A stretch of DNA of 64,000 nt from Bacteroidales bacterium (GTDB lineage: Bacteria; Bacteroidota; Bacteroidia; Bacteroidales; UBA932), in assembly GCA_017630215.1 (NCBI GenBank), contig JAGBVR010000010.1:62001-126000 (forward strand). Reading direction: 5' to 3'. Each line of letters starts with the position of its first letter. Positions within the stretch are counted from its first letter, which is position 1. Below are positions 35,928-44,879 of the stretch, piece by piece. Under the pieces are notes generated by a model that was given only the letters and a program-made list of their open reading frames with translations, did no database searches and was not told where the DNA came from. The translations under genes were made by a program, and so were the position numbers.

Positions 35928-36143
35928 TTGGCTACATTTTGGCTACAAATTACAAACAAAACGCCCTCCTAGGTATCTAGAAGGGCGTTTTTGAGAGGTG
36001 CCTAGCGGAGGTCTAAAGGCGTATATGTAGAAAAAGAATTTCCGACATTTATTGCATAATATATTGTTTTTCAAATAATTTCGGATTTAAGTATCCAACA
36101 TCAAAACTCACCAATCGTGAAAATGTAGTACCAATGTAGTACC
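35928..36143. other. Candidate attachment site 2, next to the integrase
   Basis: TTGGCTACATT/TTGGCTACAAA (35928-35949) lies left of the core GAGGTGCCTAGCGG (35995-36008). AATGTAGTACC repeated twice at 11 bp (36122-36143) lies right of it. The left repeats, reverse-complemented (AATGTAGCCAA), resemble the right ones, so both arms could bind the same integrase N-terminal domain. The integrase gene starts at 36195. Confidence 0.65.
35958..35993 (+). terminator. Terminator hairpin inside attachment site 2
   Basis: AAAACGCCCT (35958-35967) pairs with AGGGCGTTTT (35982-35991) followed by TT, immediately before the core sequence, mirroring the hairpin-core order in site 1. Confidence 0.75.
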
Positions 36144-36194
36144 AAGTCCGAAATTTTCACTATCTTTGTTGTACGAATTATAAAACAATATTTT

Positions 36195-37556
36195 ATGGCA
36201 GTTTCATTTATTCTGCGTACAACTAAGAAGACCGGATATGCACCGGTGTTTGCACGCATCCAGACCAGGAAGACAGGTCTGAATCTTAGATTATCCACCC
36301 ACGTTTCTGTTCCAATTCAGAAATGGAACTTGTCTCGAGATGGAGTGGCATTCAACAATTTCAAACAGTCGGAAGAAGGAGTCAAAATCTTTTCCAAGCT
36401 GGAGAAGATCGAAAGAGCTTTGAATTCTCTCCTTGAGCAAGATGTGATCATCACTGCTGAGCAGATGACTGGTATCATTGACAATATCGCCTTTGAAGAA
36501 GAACGTGAAGTTGAGAGGAAGAAAGCTGAGGAGGAGGCTCGTAAGATTGCAGAGGCGAACAGAATGACTTTGAATAAGTTCATTGCTATGTATATTGAGC
36601 AGATTTCTAATGGTGCCAGGCAGACTGAGAGGGGTCTGAATTTCGCGTTCAGTACTGTGAAATCTATCAAGAGTGCTTTGAATCAGTTTGCTTATTATCA
36701 GGAGCATTTAGGCAGGGAGATTGATTTCAATGACATTGATATGAACTTCTACCATGAGTATACTGCGTATCTTAAAGGAAAGAATTATTCCATCAATTCT
36801 ATTGGAAAGTGTATCAAGGAGTTGAAGACTATTCTGGCTACTGCTGAGGGTGAGGGATATCATAATAATCCAAAGTATAAGGATAAGAAGTTTAAGGGCA
36901 CTCGCGTTGAGGTAGATAATATCTATCTGACAAAGGAGGATCTGGAAAAGATAAAGAATGTGGATCTGAGTGAGTATGAGATTGGGCATGAGCATGTGAG
37001 GGATATTTTCATGGTGGGAGTATGGACTGCTCAGCGTGTTTCTGACTATAACAATATCTCAAGGGAGAATATAAAGACTTATGTGAGAGAGGTTATTGAG
37101 ACTGACGAGAATGGCGAGAAGAAGATTGTTAGTAAGGAGTTCACTCGCATTGAGATCAGGCAGCAGAAGACGGGTGCCAAGGTCGTGATTCCTTGTAGTT
37201 CTGAGCTGAAGGCGATCTTGGAGAAGTATGATTATAATCTGCCTCATTTGGAAGACCAGGTTATCAATAGATATATTAAGGATATTGGTAAGGACGCAGG
37301 GCTGACTGAGTTTGTGGAGATTGAGAAGACTCAGGGCGGTAAGGCGCAGATGAAGATGATTGAGAAGTATAAGCTTATTCATACGCATACTGCACGAAGG
37401 ACTGGAGCGACGTTGATGTATCTTTCGGGTATGGATATCTATGACATTATGAAGATCACCGGGCATTCTTCTCCGGCTATGCTTAAGAAGTATATTAAGG
37501 CTGATCAGTTGGAGGTTGCCAGCAAGATTGAGGATAAATATGATTATTTCAAGTAG
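36195..37556 (+). CDS. Tyrosine-type site-specific recombinase (integrase)
   Basis: 453 residues: an N-terminal arm-binding domain (~1-100, SFILRTTKKTGYAPVFARIQ opening), a SAM-like core-binding domain (~120-215) and a catalytic domain. Catalytic residues: Arg in WTAQRVSDY (~281), HTARRTG (H-x-x-R, ~401), His in TGHSSPAMLKKYI and the nucleophile Tyr in the same stretch. It would integrate and excise the element to its right through the adjacent site. Typical of Bacteroidales conjugative or mobilisable elements. Confidence 0.95.
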   Translation: MAVSFILRTTKKTGYAPVFARIQTRKTGLNLRLSTHVSVPIQKWNLSRDGVAFNNFKQSEEGVKIFSKLEKIERALNSLLEQDVIITAEQMTGIIDNIAFEEEREVERKKAEEEARKIAEANRMTLNKFIAMYIEQISNGARQTERGLNFAFSTVKSIKSALNQFAYYQEHLGREIDFNDIDMNFYHEYTAYLKGKNYSINSIGKCIKELKTILATAEGEGYHNNPKYKDKKFKGTRVEVDNIYLTKEDLEKIKNVDLSEYEIGHEHVRDIFMVGVWTAQRVSDYNNISRENIKTYVREVIETDENGEKKIVSKEFTRIEIRQQKTGAKVVIPCSSELKAILEKYDYNLPHLEDQVINRYIKDIGKDAGLTEFVEIEKTQGGKAQMKMIEKYKLIHTHTARRTGATLMYLSGMDIYDIMKITGHSSPAMLKKYIKADQLEVASKIEDKYDYFK

Positions 37557-38277
37557 TGCTATGCGTGAGGATAGGAATATTTTGGAGCTGGTTTCTAGGG
37601 CTCTGAATGAGGTAAATGCTGCCATTGGATCGGTTGTCGGTCCGGAGGCAGCATTTGCTTCTTTGGTTACATTGGAAGGCTTGTATCAAGATGTGTACGA
37701 GAAGATGCAGAGGGCGTATTATTTTGTTAGTGACGAGTGGGAAAGGATTGAGAAGAATAGTGCGAGGCTGTACGAGTTGTCGATGTTTATGAATGATTAT
37801 GATGCGTTCCGCAGGAATGTGATCATGTTTGATGATTGGAGGATCGACAATCAGTCGTATAGCGGAGATTGCGATGTGGCGATGGATCTTATGTTGCTTG
37901 TTGGAGAGTGGGATAGGAGATTTTCATATGTATTCAATTTCATTAGGAAGGACAATGACGAAGTTGGAGGAATGCCTTGTCTGAAAGGCTTGGCTTCGAG
38001 ATTGAGCGGGTTTATGTATGGGTATGATGATGAGGTTCTGAGCCGTGCTATTCTGCATAAGGACTTCCCTGCTTTGAAGGGTACTTGGACCGGTAGGAAG
38101 AATGAGGCGACGTATTTCGGTAAGCATTTCCATTTGTCGTGTGAGGAGATGAATATGTTGTTTGCTTTCGCGGGAAAGGACAGGAGGTCGATGAAGTTGC
38201 ATTATACCAGGAATGATGATGACAAGATTATCAGCAGTGATAGGATTGCTATGATTTTGTCGGATTATCGGATATGA
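37540..38277 (+). CDS. Integrase-linked hypothetical protein
   Basis: About 245 residues from the ATG at 37540, overlapping the integrase end by 17 nt (an alternative ATG is at 37561). Predominantly helical, with aromatic-rich segments such as KMQRAYYFVSDEWERIEKN. The C-terminal half (ATYFGKHFHLSCEEMNMLFA) resembles domains seen in RteC-like mobile-element regulators, but I am not sure of the family. Position argues for a role in the element's regulation or mobilisation. Confidence 0.6.
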   Translation: MIISSSAMREDRNILELVSRALNEVNAAIGSVVGPEAAFASLVTLEGLYQDVYEKMQRAYYFVSDEWERIEKNSARLYELSMFMNDYDAFRRNVIMFDDWRIDNQSYSGDCDVAMDLMLLVGEWDRRFSYVFNFIRKDNDEVGGMPCLKGLASRLSGFMYGYDDEVLSRAILHKDFPALKGTWTGRKNEATYFGKHFHLSCEEMNMLFAFAGKDRRSMKLHYTRNDDDKIISSDRIAMILSDYRI

Positions 38278-38289
38278 TTATATTTTCTT

Positions 38290-38375
38290 AGCGACTTTTC
38301 AGCGACATTTGATATCGAGGACGGCTTCTATCTGGGAGCCGTCTTTTTGTGTTCCAGCGACTTTCAGCGACATTG
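38290..38375. other. Third set of paired 10-11 bp repeats around a terminator
   Basis: AGCGACTTTTC/AGCGACATTTG at 11-bp spacing (38290-38311) and AGCGACTTTC/AGCGACATTG at 10-bp spacing (38356-38375) flank a hairpin (GACGGCT 38320-38326 with AGCCGTC 38337-38343, then TTTTT). The layout copies the two attachment modules at 34 and 36 kb, but the GAGGTGCCTAGCGG core is absent. It may be a site for a different recombinase. Confidence 0.5.
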
Positions 38376-38415
38376 TACGAACTTTCTGTTTGTTGGACGG
38401 GATAGTGCTAGATTC

Positions 38416-38423
38416 TAATTTTG
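38416..38423 (+). promoter_or_regulatory. -7 element for the excisionase-like gene
   Basis: TAATTTTG matches TAnnTTTG. A TTTG lies 23 bases upstream (38389-38392), slightly longer than usual. Confidence 0.45.
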
Positions 38424-38493
38424 CGGTGTCGGAAGTGGTTTTCGATAGGTAGTGTGCACCACCTTTTTGTCTTACTTAATTCATTAAAATCTT

Positions 38494-38796
38494 ATGGGAG
38501 AATTGGATGCTTTGACATCTTACATCACTGGCATCGTGAAGAGATGTGTGTCTGAAGTGTTCGCTGAAGAGGCTCCGAAGTTGATGGGGAAAGAGACTAA
38601 AAGGTACTACTCCATTGACGAGGTTTGCGAGAAGCTTGGAATCAGGAAGTCTGCTTTCCATGATAAGGCGAACAAAGGTCAGTTTATTATCGTTAAGGAC
38701 GGTCAATCGACTCTGGTTGATGCGGATGATCTGGATGAGAAGATCAGGACCGGGAAGGTAGGCAAATATGTTCATTTCAGAAGGCCTAGAAAATAG
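38494..38796 (+). CDS. Excisionase/HTH_17-like DNA-binding protein
   Basis: 100 residues. The segment RYYSIDEVCEKLGIRKSAFH and the following VDADDLDEKI strand match the winged-helix MerR/excisionase type that Bacteroidales mobile elements encode before a VirE-N/DUF3987 protein. Probably directs excision or regulates the element. The next gene begins 18 nt downstream. Confidence 0.75.
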   Translation: MGELDALTSYITGIVKRCVSEVFAEEAPKLMGKETKRYYSIDEVCEKLGIRKSAFHDKANKGQFIIVKDGQSTLVDADDLDEKIRTGKVGKYVHFRRPRK

Positions 38797-38814
38797 GTTT
38801 GGAGGTATTTGCAT

Positions 38815-41073
38815 ATGGGAAAGGCAGTATTGAATGGGGCCGAAAGTGGTTCCATCGGTGATACTCGTGTGAGTGTCTTCCGGAATGTTATGAGCAACGG
38901 CAGTAAGGATATGTCTGTTGAGGAGAGATGTATGGTATATTCTAGTTCCAGAGGTGAACCTCAAGAGATGAGTCTCCGGGAGTTTCTTGAACTTGGAGAG
39001 AAGTACAGGAATGTGATTGAGAGACTGAGGTCTTGCGAGGATAAGGAGATCAGGAACAAGATCAAAAGGACTGAGCTGCCTTGTGCGACGATTTCGGCCA
39101 GTTTTACATCCAGGGCTTCGAGCAAGGCTGTGGAGGAGAAGCTGAAGCGTTATAATTCGCTTATGGTGTTGGATTTTGATAATCTGGAGGATCCGGCTGC
39201 GGCGAAGGAGGAGCTGAGTCAGTTGCCGTTCTTTTGGTATATCGGGCTTTCCGTCGGTGGAAAGGGTTTGTTCGGGATCGTGCCGCTCGGCACGGATGAT
39301 TTCAAGGAGCATAAGGTCTATTTCAATGCTTTAAGAAAGGAACTGGAGATGTTTGGCTATGAGGTAGATAAGGCTTGCTGTGATGTCACGAGGTTAAGGG
39401 TTGTGAGTTCTGATCCTGATGCGTTTTTCAATGAGAATTGTGAATTGTTCTGTATCGACGAGCTGGAGGATGAAGGCGGCGAGATTTATTCGTCAGCCCC
39501 TGCTGCTGAGAGGCCTCAGGATAAGAGTTCCAGGATTGAGTTGTATGTGCAGGAATGGGAGAAGAGACGTGTGCCGTTGGATGATTATCAGGATTGGATG
39601 ACTGTGGGGATGGCGCTGGCCAGTGCCGGCAAGGAATGTAGGGAGTTCTTTCATCGTATATCGGTGTTTTCGTCGAAGTATGATCGGGAGGATACAGACA
39701 GGAAGTTTGATGGGTTTCTGGAGAATACGAGGAGTATCAGGATCGGAAGTTTCTTTTATAAGTGTCATGAGTATGGGGTGATTCCTGATTGTGTGCCGCA
39801 TTATGAGAGTGTTGGGTTTCCGGTGGAGGTTCTGCCGGGGAAGGTGCAGAGGATTGTGTTTGATACTCATAATTTTCAGAACTTCCCTATCGATTATATT
39901 GCTCCGTCGTTGCTGTTTGTGGCGTGTGCAGCTTGTGGAAATTCGACTGTGATTCAGATTATAAATGGGTGGTGTGAGAAGCCAATTCTTTATATGGCCA
40001 TCGTTGGTGATCGTGGTACGAATAAGACCAGTTGCTTTGAGTTTGCTTTGGGGCCGATCATGGGGAAGGATGATGAGGAGTATGATAAGTATGTGGATGC
40101 TAAAGCATTGTATGATATGGAAATGTGTAAGCCTTTGAAGGAGAGGAATGCACGGATTCAGGAGCCGGATTTCTGCCAGACTATTCTGAGTGACTTTACG
40201 CCTGAGGTTCTTGTGAGACAGCATAAGGCTAATCCTCGTGGGTTAATTGTGTATTTCGATGAGCTTATCGGTTTCATCTACAGTTTCAATAAGTATCGAA
40301 GCGGTAGTGATGAGCAGATGTGGACGCAGTTGTTTGCCGGTAGCGGTGTGACTGTGAATCGTGTGTCGTCGGATCCTGTGAAGATTGATAATACTTGTAT
40401 CAGTATTTTCGGTGGTGTTCAGCCTGGTATTCTGAAGTCGTTTGCGAAGGGTAAGGTGCAGAATGGGTTTATGGACAGGTGGATTTTTGCTTTTCCTGAT
40501 AAGGTTCCGTATCCGAAGCTGAAGGAGAATGAGATTGATGATAGTGTGAAGGAGTCGTGGAATCGTATAATTGAGAGGATTTTGTCTATCCCCTACGATG
40601 GGAAGCCGAATGTGCTGCGTTTCTCTCCGGAGGCGAAGGTGGCTTATTCGGATTGGTTCAATTCGTTGTCGGATCAGAAGAATTGTGGTGGCGATGCGTT
40701 TGCGGGGTTGGCGACGAAGATGGATAGGTATTGCGGGCGTTTGGCTTTGGGGCTGGAGGTTTTGGCTTATGGATGTGGCGAGTCGGAGCTGACGGAGGTG
40801 AGTTTGCGAAGTGTGAAGGGCGCGATTGCTTTGTGCTATTATTTCATCGGTTGCGGTTTGAAGGCTCAGAGGGAGTATCTGAGCAGTCCGGCTAGTGATC
40901 TGCCGGCAATACAGAGGCTGATCTATGATGAGCTTCCTCCAAGCTTCGAGACTAAGCAGGGTGTGGATATCGCTACTGGCTATGGGATGCCTGAGAGGAG
41001 CTTCAAGAGGTGGCTGGCCACGAGTTATTTCAAGAAGGTCAGTTATGGGTTTTATGAGAAGAGGTTCAGGTAG
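38815..41073 (+). CDS. VirE N-terminal / DUF3987 protein of mobile elements
   Basis: About 752 residues. The N-terminal VirE_N-like part (~75-215: TISASFTSRASSKAVEEKL, then LMVLDFDNL and VTRLRVVSSDP, resembling a primase-like fold) is followed by a PriCT-like helical segment (~225-310). The DUF3987 domain carries a degenerate P-loop (AIVGDRGTNKTS, ~393) and FDELIGF. Such proteins are common in Bacteroidales integrative elements and are presumed to act in element replication. Unusually G-rich codon use compared with the defence genes. Confidence 0.85.
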   Translation: MGKAVLNGAESGSIGDTRVSVFRNVMSNGSKDMSVEERCMVYSSSRGEPQEMSLREFLELGEKYRNVIERLRSCEDKEIRNKIKRTELPCATISASFTSRASSKAVEEKLKRYNSLMVLDFDNLEDPAAAKEELSQLPFFWYIGLSVGGKGLFGIVPLGTDDFKEHKVYFNALRKELEMFGYEVDKACCDVTRLRVVSSDPDAFFNENCELFCIDELEDEGGEIYSSAPAAERPQDKSSRIELYVQEWEKRRVPLDDYQDWMTVGMALASAGKECREFFHRISVFSSKYDREDTDRKFDGFLENTRSIRIGSFFYKCHEYGVIPDCVPHYESVGFPVEVLPGKVQRIVFDTHNFQNFPIDYIAPSLLFVACAACGNSTVIQIINGWCEKPILYMAIVGDRGTNKTSCFEFALGPIMGKDDEEYDKYVDAKALYDMEMCKPLKERNARIQEPDFCQTILSDFTPEVLVRQHKANPRGLIVYFDELIGFIYSFNKYRSGSDEQMWTQLFAGSGVTVNRVSSDPVKIDNTCISIFGGVQPGILKSFAKGKVQNGFMDRWIFAFPDKVPYPKLKENEIDDSVKESWNRIIERILSIPYDGKPNVLRFSPEAKVAYSDWFNSLSDQKNCGGDAFAGLATKMDRYCGRLALGLEVLAYGCGESELTEVSLRSVKGAIALCYYFIGCGLKAQREYLSSPASDLPAIQRLIYDELPPSFETKQGVDIATGYGMPERSFKRWLATSYFKKVSYGFYEKRFR

Positions 41074-41362
41074 GGTTATGTGTATATGTTAGTGGCATTC
41101 TTGGCATTGTTGGCACAGTTTGGAGGGAATGAGGGGTAAGTGTGCCGAGAATGCCAAGTGTGCCAAGGGGGTGGAAGAAAAGTCAAAACGCCACTCAACG
41201 AGCACAAACATAATCACAATCAGAACACATAACACATATTTTAGAACGGTATTTATTATTTTTAGTTCAAAAATGAGGAATTTTGGAACAACTTATGATA
41301 TTTTTCATACCTTTGCAGGAAAGAAACAAACATACAAACAAACAAAGACACACGCAAAGATT
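41074..41362. other. Intergenic region before ietA-like gene
   Basis: Contains three 9-bp near-repeats starting GGCA (GGCATTCTT, GGCATTGTT, GGCACAGTT at ~41096-41122) and a complementary run GTGTGCCGAGAATGCC (~41141) that can pair with them, then AT-rich sequence carrying the promoter at 41282-41315. Confidence 0.4.
41282..41315 (+). promoter_or_regulatory. Promoter of the AAA ATPase/subtilase pair
   Basis: TTTG (41282-41285), 22 bases, TACCTTTG (41308-41315), 47 nt before the ATG at 41363. Confidence 0.65.
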
Positions 41363-42448
41363 ATGAATACAGAAGTACTTCGCATTATAGAGGGAGGTTT
41401 AGCTAATGACAAACGTAAAATTTTGACATATTCTGCTAAGCTTGCCGAAAGACTGCAAAAAGAGAACGAAACAGCTTTAGCAAAATGCATTCGCCAGTTA
41501 ATTGACTCTAGTATACCCCAGAGCCAAGCTATTGCTGATGCAATGCGAGTGATTCCCTTAGACTCTGACAGCCGTCTTCAAATAGTCGAAGTAATTCCTG
41601 CAGACGGAGAAAGACAACCCATCGTATTAAGTCCTGTTGTTGAGAAGCAAGTTTCTGAGTTTATTGACATCATTAAACATAGCGCAGCTCTAGAATTAGC
41701 TGGTGTTGAAATCAAAAAAACGCTCCTCCTTTATGGACAACCAGGTTGCGGCAAAACAAGTATTGCCCATTATATAAGCGAAAAGACAGGGTTACCACTT
41801 ATAGTTGCTCGTCTTGACGGCATTGTGTCTTCACTTCTTGGTAGTACAGCAAAAAACATAAGGAAGATTTTTGACTATGCTCAAAGTGTCCCTTGCATAC
41901 TATTCCTTGACGAATTCGACGCTATAGCAAAGGCAAGAGATGACCAGCATGAATTAGGAGAACTGAAAAGAGTGATCAACACTCTTTTACAGAACATTGA
42001 CTCCATGCCATCAAGCTGCGTTTTGTTAGCAGCTACAAATCACCAAGAGATGTTAGACCCTGCGGTATGGAGAAGATTCGTACAGACTATTGAAGTAGGC
42101 ATGCCATCACAAGATGCAATCATGGAGATGAACGATGTTTTCACTGCCCCATTTACCTCAGACATGACAGAAGAGCAAAAGAGAAGTTTGGCAAAAACGC
42201 TTGATGGCTTGTCACCATCTGACATTAAGAACATTTTCGACAGAGCTAAAGTCAAGAGCGTAATAGACGGTGAGCAAACAATATCATTCCACAAACTTCT
42301 CACTGGTGCATATGAAACTATATGCAAAGAACAAACAGAAGAAGACTACGTTCGCTTTTTAAGCAATCACGGTCTCACACAAGCAACAATTAACAAACTT
42401 ACAGGTATAAGTCTAAGAAAAATAAAGACATACCTTTCATCGAAATAA
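41363..42448 (+). CDS. ietA: AAA ATPase, IetA-like
   Basis: 361 residues. A helical N-terminal ~110 residues precede one AAA domain: Walker A LYGQPGCGKTSIAHY (~126), Walker B ILFLDEFDAIAKA (~183), sensor 1 VLLAATNHQ and arginine finger VWRRFV. A C-terminal HTH-like segment (LTQATINKLTGISLRKIKTY) ends the protein. Paired with a subtilisin-like protease it matches the IetAS system, first known from plasmid incompatibility and later reported as anti-phage. The ATG at 41363 lies just after the promoter; the longer frame is not translated. Confidence 0.85.
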   Translation: MNTEVLRIIEGGLANDKRKILTYSAKLAERLQKENETALAKCIRQLIDSSIPQSQAIADAMRVIPLDSDSRLQIVEVIPADGERQPIVLSPVVEKQVSEFIDIIKHSAALELAGVEIKKTLLLYGQPGCGKTSIAHYISEKTGLPLIVARLDGIVSSLLGSTAKNIRKIFDYAQSVPCILFLDEFDAIAKARDDQHELGELKRVINTLLQNIDSMPSSCVLLAATNHQEMLDPAVWRRFVQTIEVGMPSQDAIMEMNDVFTAPFTSDMTEEQKRSLAKTLDGLSPSDIKNIFDRAKVKSVIDGEQTISFHKLLTGAYETICKEQTEEDYVRFLSNHGLTQATINKLTGISLRKIKTYLSSK

Positions 42449-42465
42449 TATAGGAGATTTAACAT

Positions 42466-44799
42466 ATGGAAAGAAATTTACCTATTCAGTTAGTTGAAAC
42501 ACGAGGAAAACAAGATATTTTCTTAAAGGAAGGATTTGGAAACGACGAGTTACCAGACTGGGCTACAGACGAATCTATAGAACGCAATGTAGGCATTATG
42601 CGCAGCACTCTTGCCGTTGTACAAGATATTTTTGATCAGAGGGACGCAAGACATGAGGATGGTCTTCCTGTACTTATTGTTGCGACATTGCATGACAAGG
42701 CTACTGCAAAATCATTTAGGCCAAATGCAAGAGCCCTGTTTGACAGCAAAAAGAAGAGAAATATTATTGGTGTTGGTGACCCCAAAAAGCTGATCATTAA
42801 AATTGACAGCAAAAAGGATCTGACACAAATGGCTTCAAATATTGACGAAGGAGATGCCCACGAGAATAGCAAGGTCAAAAGATGCGGAATTGCTGCGATT
42901 AATGACCTACAACTCTTTGCACCTTTTATCGAAGACGACATAGTCGAAGGTACCGTAAAAATCAGACTCATCGATTACCTTGATAGCAGGCTCAACGAAA
43001 CTTCAGAAGCTTTATTCTTTACCCGATGCAAAGCCAGTGGTATAGACATAAAAACGACATCATTCTCGAAAGAGTCGAGACTTTATTACGCTGACAAGAT
43101 AACATCCGAAAATGTTTCAGCTTTAGCTGTAATGGACTCAGTAATATCAGTGAAGAAGATGCCGTATTTCCAAATTGTAGCTTCCCCAGAGCCATACAAC
43201 ACTAAAATAGAAGTTAAGGAAATTGTTGAGGGAGAGGAGTATCCAATTGTCGGGGTTCTTGATTCCGGAGTTGAGCCTATTCCTCATTTAGAGAAATGGA
43301 CAATTACTGAAGACAACACAGCAGACTTTGCAGAAGAATATATTGACAAACGACATGGCACGGCCGTAGCTGGTATCATCAACTATGGCGACGATCTCCT
43401 TGGTGAGCCCGCAACAAAATGCAGTCCATCCAAACTCATCTCATGCATAGTAAACATCGACTCTGATGAACATCGTATAGGGGAACTTGAGATGGTCGAG
43501 CACATAAAATCCGCTATTGAAGCTCATCCTGAAGTCAAAGTATGGAATTTGTCGCAAGGATCATCAAATGAGATAGACGACAATTGTTTCTCTGACTTTG
43601 CAATTGAAATAGATAAGTTGCAGAAAAAGCATAATGTACTTATTTGTAAGTCTGCGGGAAACATAGACCCAAGAACTCCAGACAAAATAAGGATTAGTCA
43701 AGGTGCCGATTCAGTAAGAAGCTTGGTAGTTGGTTCCATTGCCAACTCTTATTTAGGAGAAGGAGACGCGCAACCATATCAGAGATCACCATTCTCTAAA
43801 ATTGGTCCTGGACCTAGCTTGATGACCAAACCTGATTTAGTGCACATCGGAGGTAACAGACTTAGCGGAGTACACTCTTTTTCAGAAGTCGGATTTGAAG
43901 GACGTGAGTGGCGAGGAACAAGCTTCTCAACCCCGCGAATAGCAGCAATGGCAGCAAATATCGCCCATAGACTAAATAGGGATTTTGATCCAACCTTGAT
44001 AAAAGCGTTGCTTATACACAATTCATTCTATCCTAATACAGAAGGAATGGACAGTCAGTCGCTGCTCAAAGAGTTAGGTCATGGAATGCCAACTGATATT
44101 GAAACAATACTGAATAATGATCCTAACGAATTTACAATGGTGTGGCATCCATCATTAAGCGAAGGGGATCTGCAGATTCAGGACATACCATTCCCTACAT
44201 CAATGATAGATGATGACGGGCTCTTCTACGGAGACATAACTGTTACGCTTGTCACAGACCCCGTATTAAAGAGTACCGAAGGAGCAGAATATTGCCAAAG
44301 CGATATAGAAGTCCTGTTGCAAACTTACGATGGAATAGACTACTATATGCTGAATGCAGTTGGAACACCAAAAACATACAGGAATGATGAGAGACTTCGA
44401 AACCCACAAAACGTCCTTGCCAAAAGCTTATACGGCGCAGGATCATTCAAAAGTGCCAAGCGAGAAGAAAGGACATTAATTGAAGCGGCTCAAAAATTCC
44501 AGCCTGTCAAGAAATATCACATCAATCTTGAAAAGATGACGAAAGCAAATCGAATAAAGCACCTCAAAGGAGACAAGAAATGGTGCCTCAGAATCAACAG
44601 TCTATACAGAGATGCGACAATGAAAGACAGGGACTATGACGGAGTAATTGAAACAGCCAAAGCAACTGTAATTATCACCATCAGAGACACTAGGAATCAA
44701 GGCAAAGCATATGATGAATGCTACGCAAGTCTCGACCAACACAATTTTGTTCACTCAAACATAATGTTAAGACAGCATGTAGAAGTAAACAACCAATAA
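42466..44799 (+). CDS. ietS: Subtilisin-like serine protease (S8), IetS-like
   Basis: 777 residues with no signal peptide, so it acts in the cytoplasm. The S8 triad is complete: Asp in VGVLDSGVEP (~265), His in KRHGTAVAGI (~301) and Ser in RGTSFSTPRIAAM (~486). The N-terminal ~255 residues and C-terminal ~240 residues are uncharacterised. It follows the AAA ATPase by 17 nt. The partner pair fits IetAS, in which the ATPase is thought to control the protease. Confidence 0.88.
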   Translation: MERNLPIQLVETRGKQDIFLKEGFGNDELPDWATDESIERNVGIMRSTLAVVQDIFDQRDARHEDGLPVLIVATLHDKATAKSFRPNARALFDSKKKRNIIGVGDPKKLIIKIDSKKDLTQMASNIDEGDAHENSKVKRCGIAAINDLQLFAPFIEDDIVEGTVKIRLIDYLDSRLNETSEALFFTRCKASGIDIKTTSFSKESRLYYADKITSENVSALAVMDSVISVKKMPYFQIVASPEPYNTKIEVKEIVEGEEYPIVGVLDSGVEPIPHLEKWTITEDNTADFAEEYIDKRHGTAVAGIINYGDDLLGEPATKCSPSKLISCIVNIDSDEHRIGELEMVEHIKSAIEAHPEVKVWNLSQGSSNEIDDNCFSDFAIEIDKLQKKHNVLICKSAGNIDPRTPDKIRISQGADSVRSLVVGSIANSYLGEGDAQPYQRSPFSKIGPGPSLMTKPDLVHIGGNRLSGVHSFSEVGFEGREWRGTSFSTPRIAAMAANIAHRLNRDFDPTLIKALLIHNSFYPNTEGMDSQSLLKELGHGMPTDIETILNNDPNEFTMVWHPSLSEGDLQIQDIPFPTSMIDDDGLFYGDITVTLVTDPVLKSTEGAEYCQSDIEVLLQTYDGIDYYMLNAVGTPKTYRNDERLRNPQNVLAKSLYGAGSFKSAKREERTLIEAAQKFQPVKKYHINLEKMTKANRIKHLKGDKKWCLRINSLYRDATMKDRDYDGVIETAKATVIITIRDTRNQGKAYDECYASLDQHNFVHSNIMLRQHVEVNNQ

Positions 44800-44804
44800 A
44801 AACA

Positions 44805-44834
44805 CCCGCCACTCTGAGGAATCAGGGTGGCGGG
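44805..44834 (-). terminator. Terminator of the leftward phage-like gene block
   Basis: CCCGCCAC (44805-44812) pairs with GTGGCGGG (44827-44834), extended by a wobble and CTGA/TCAG around a GGAA loop. Read leftward the stem is followed by TGTTTTTATT, so it ends transcription from the right. Confidence 0.75.
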
Positions 44835-44879
44835 GTTCGTTATGGGGCCAGCTGGGAGGCTGGCTGTGGTGAGGGAGGA

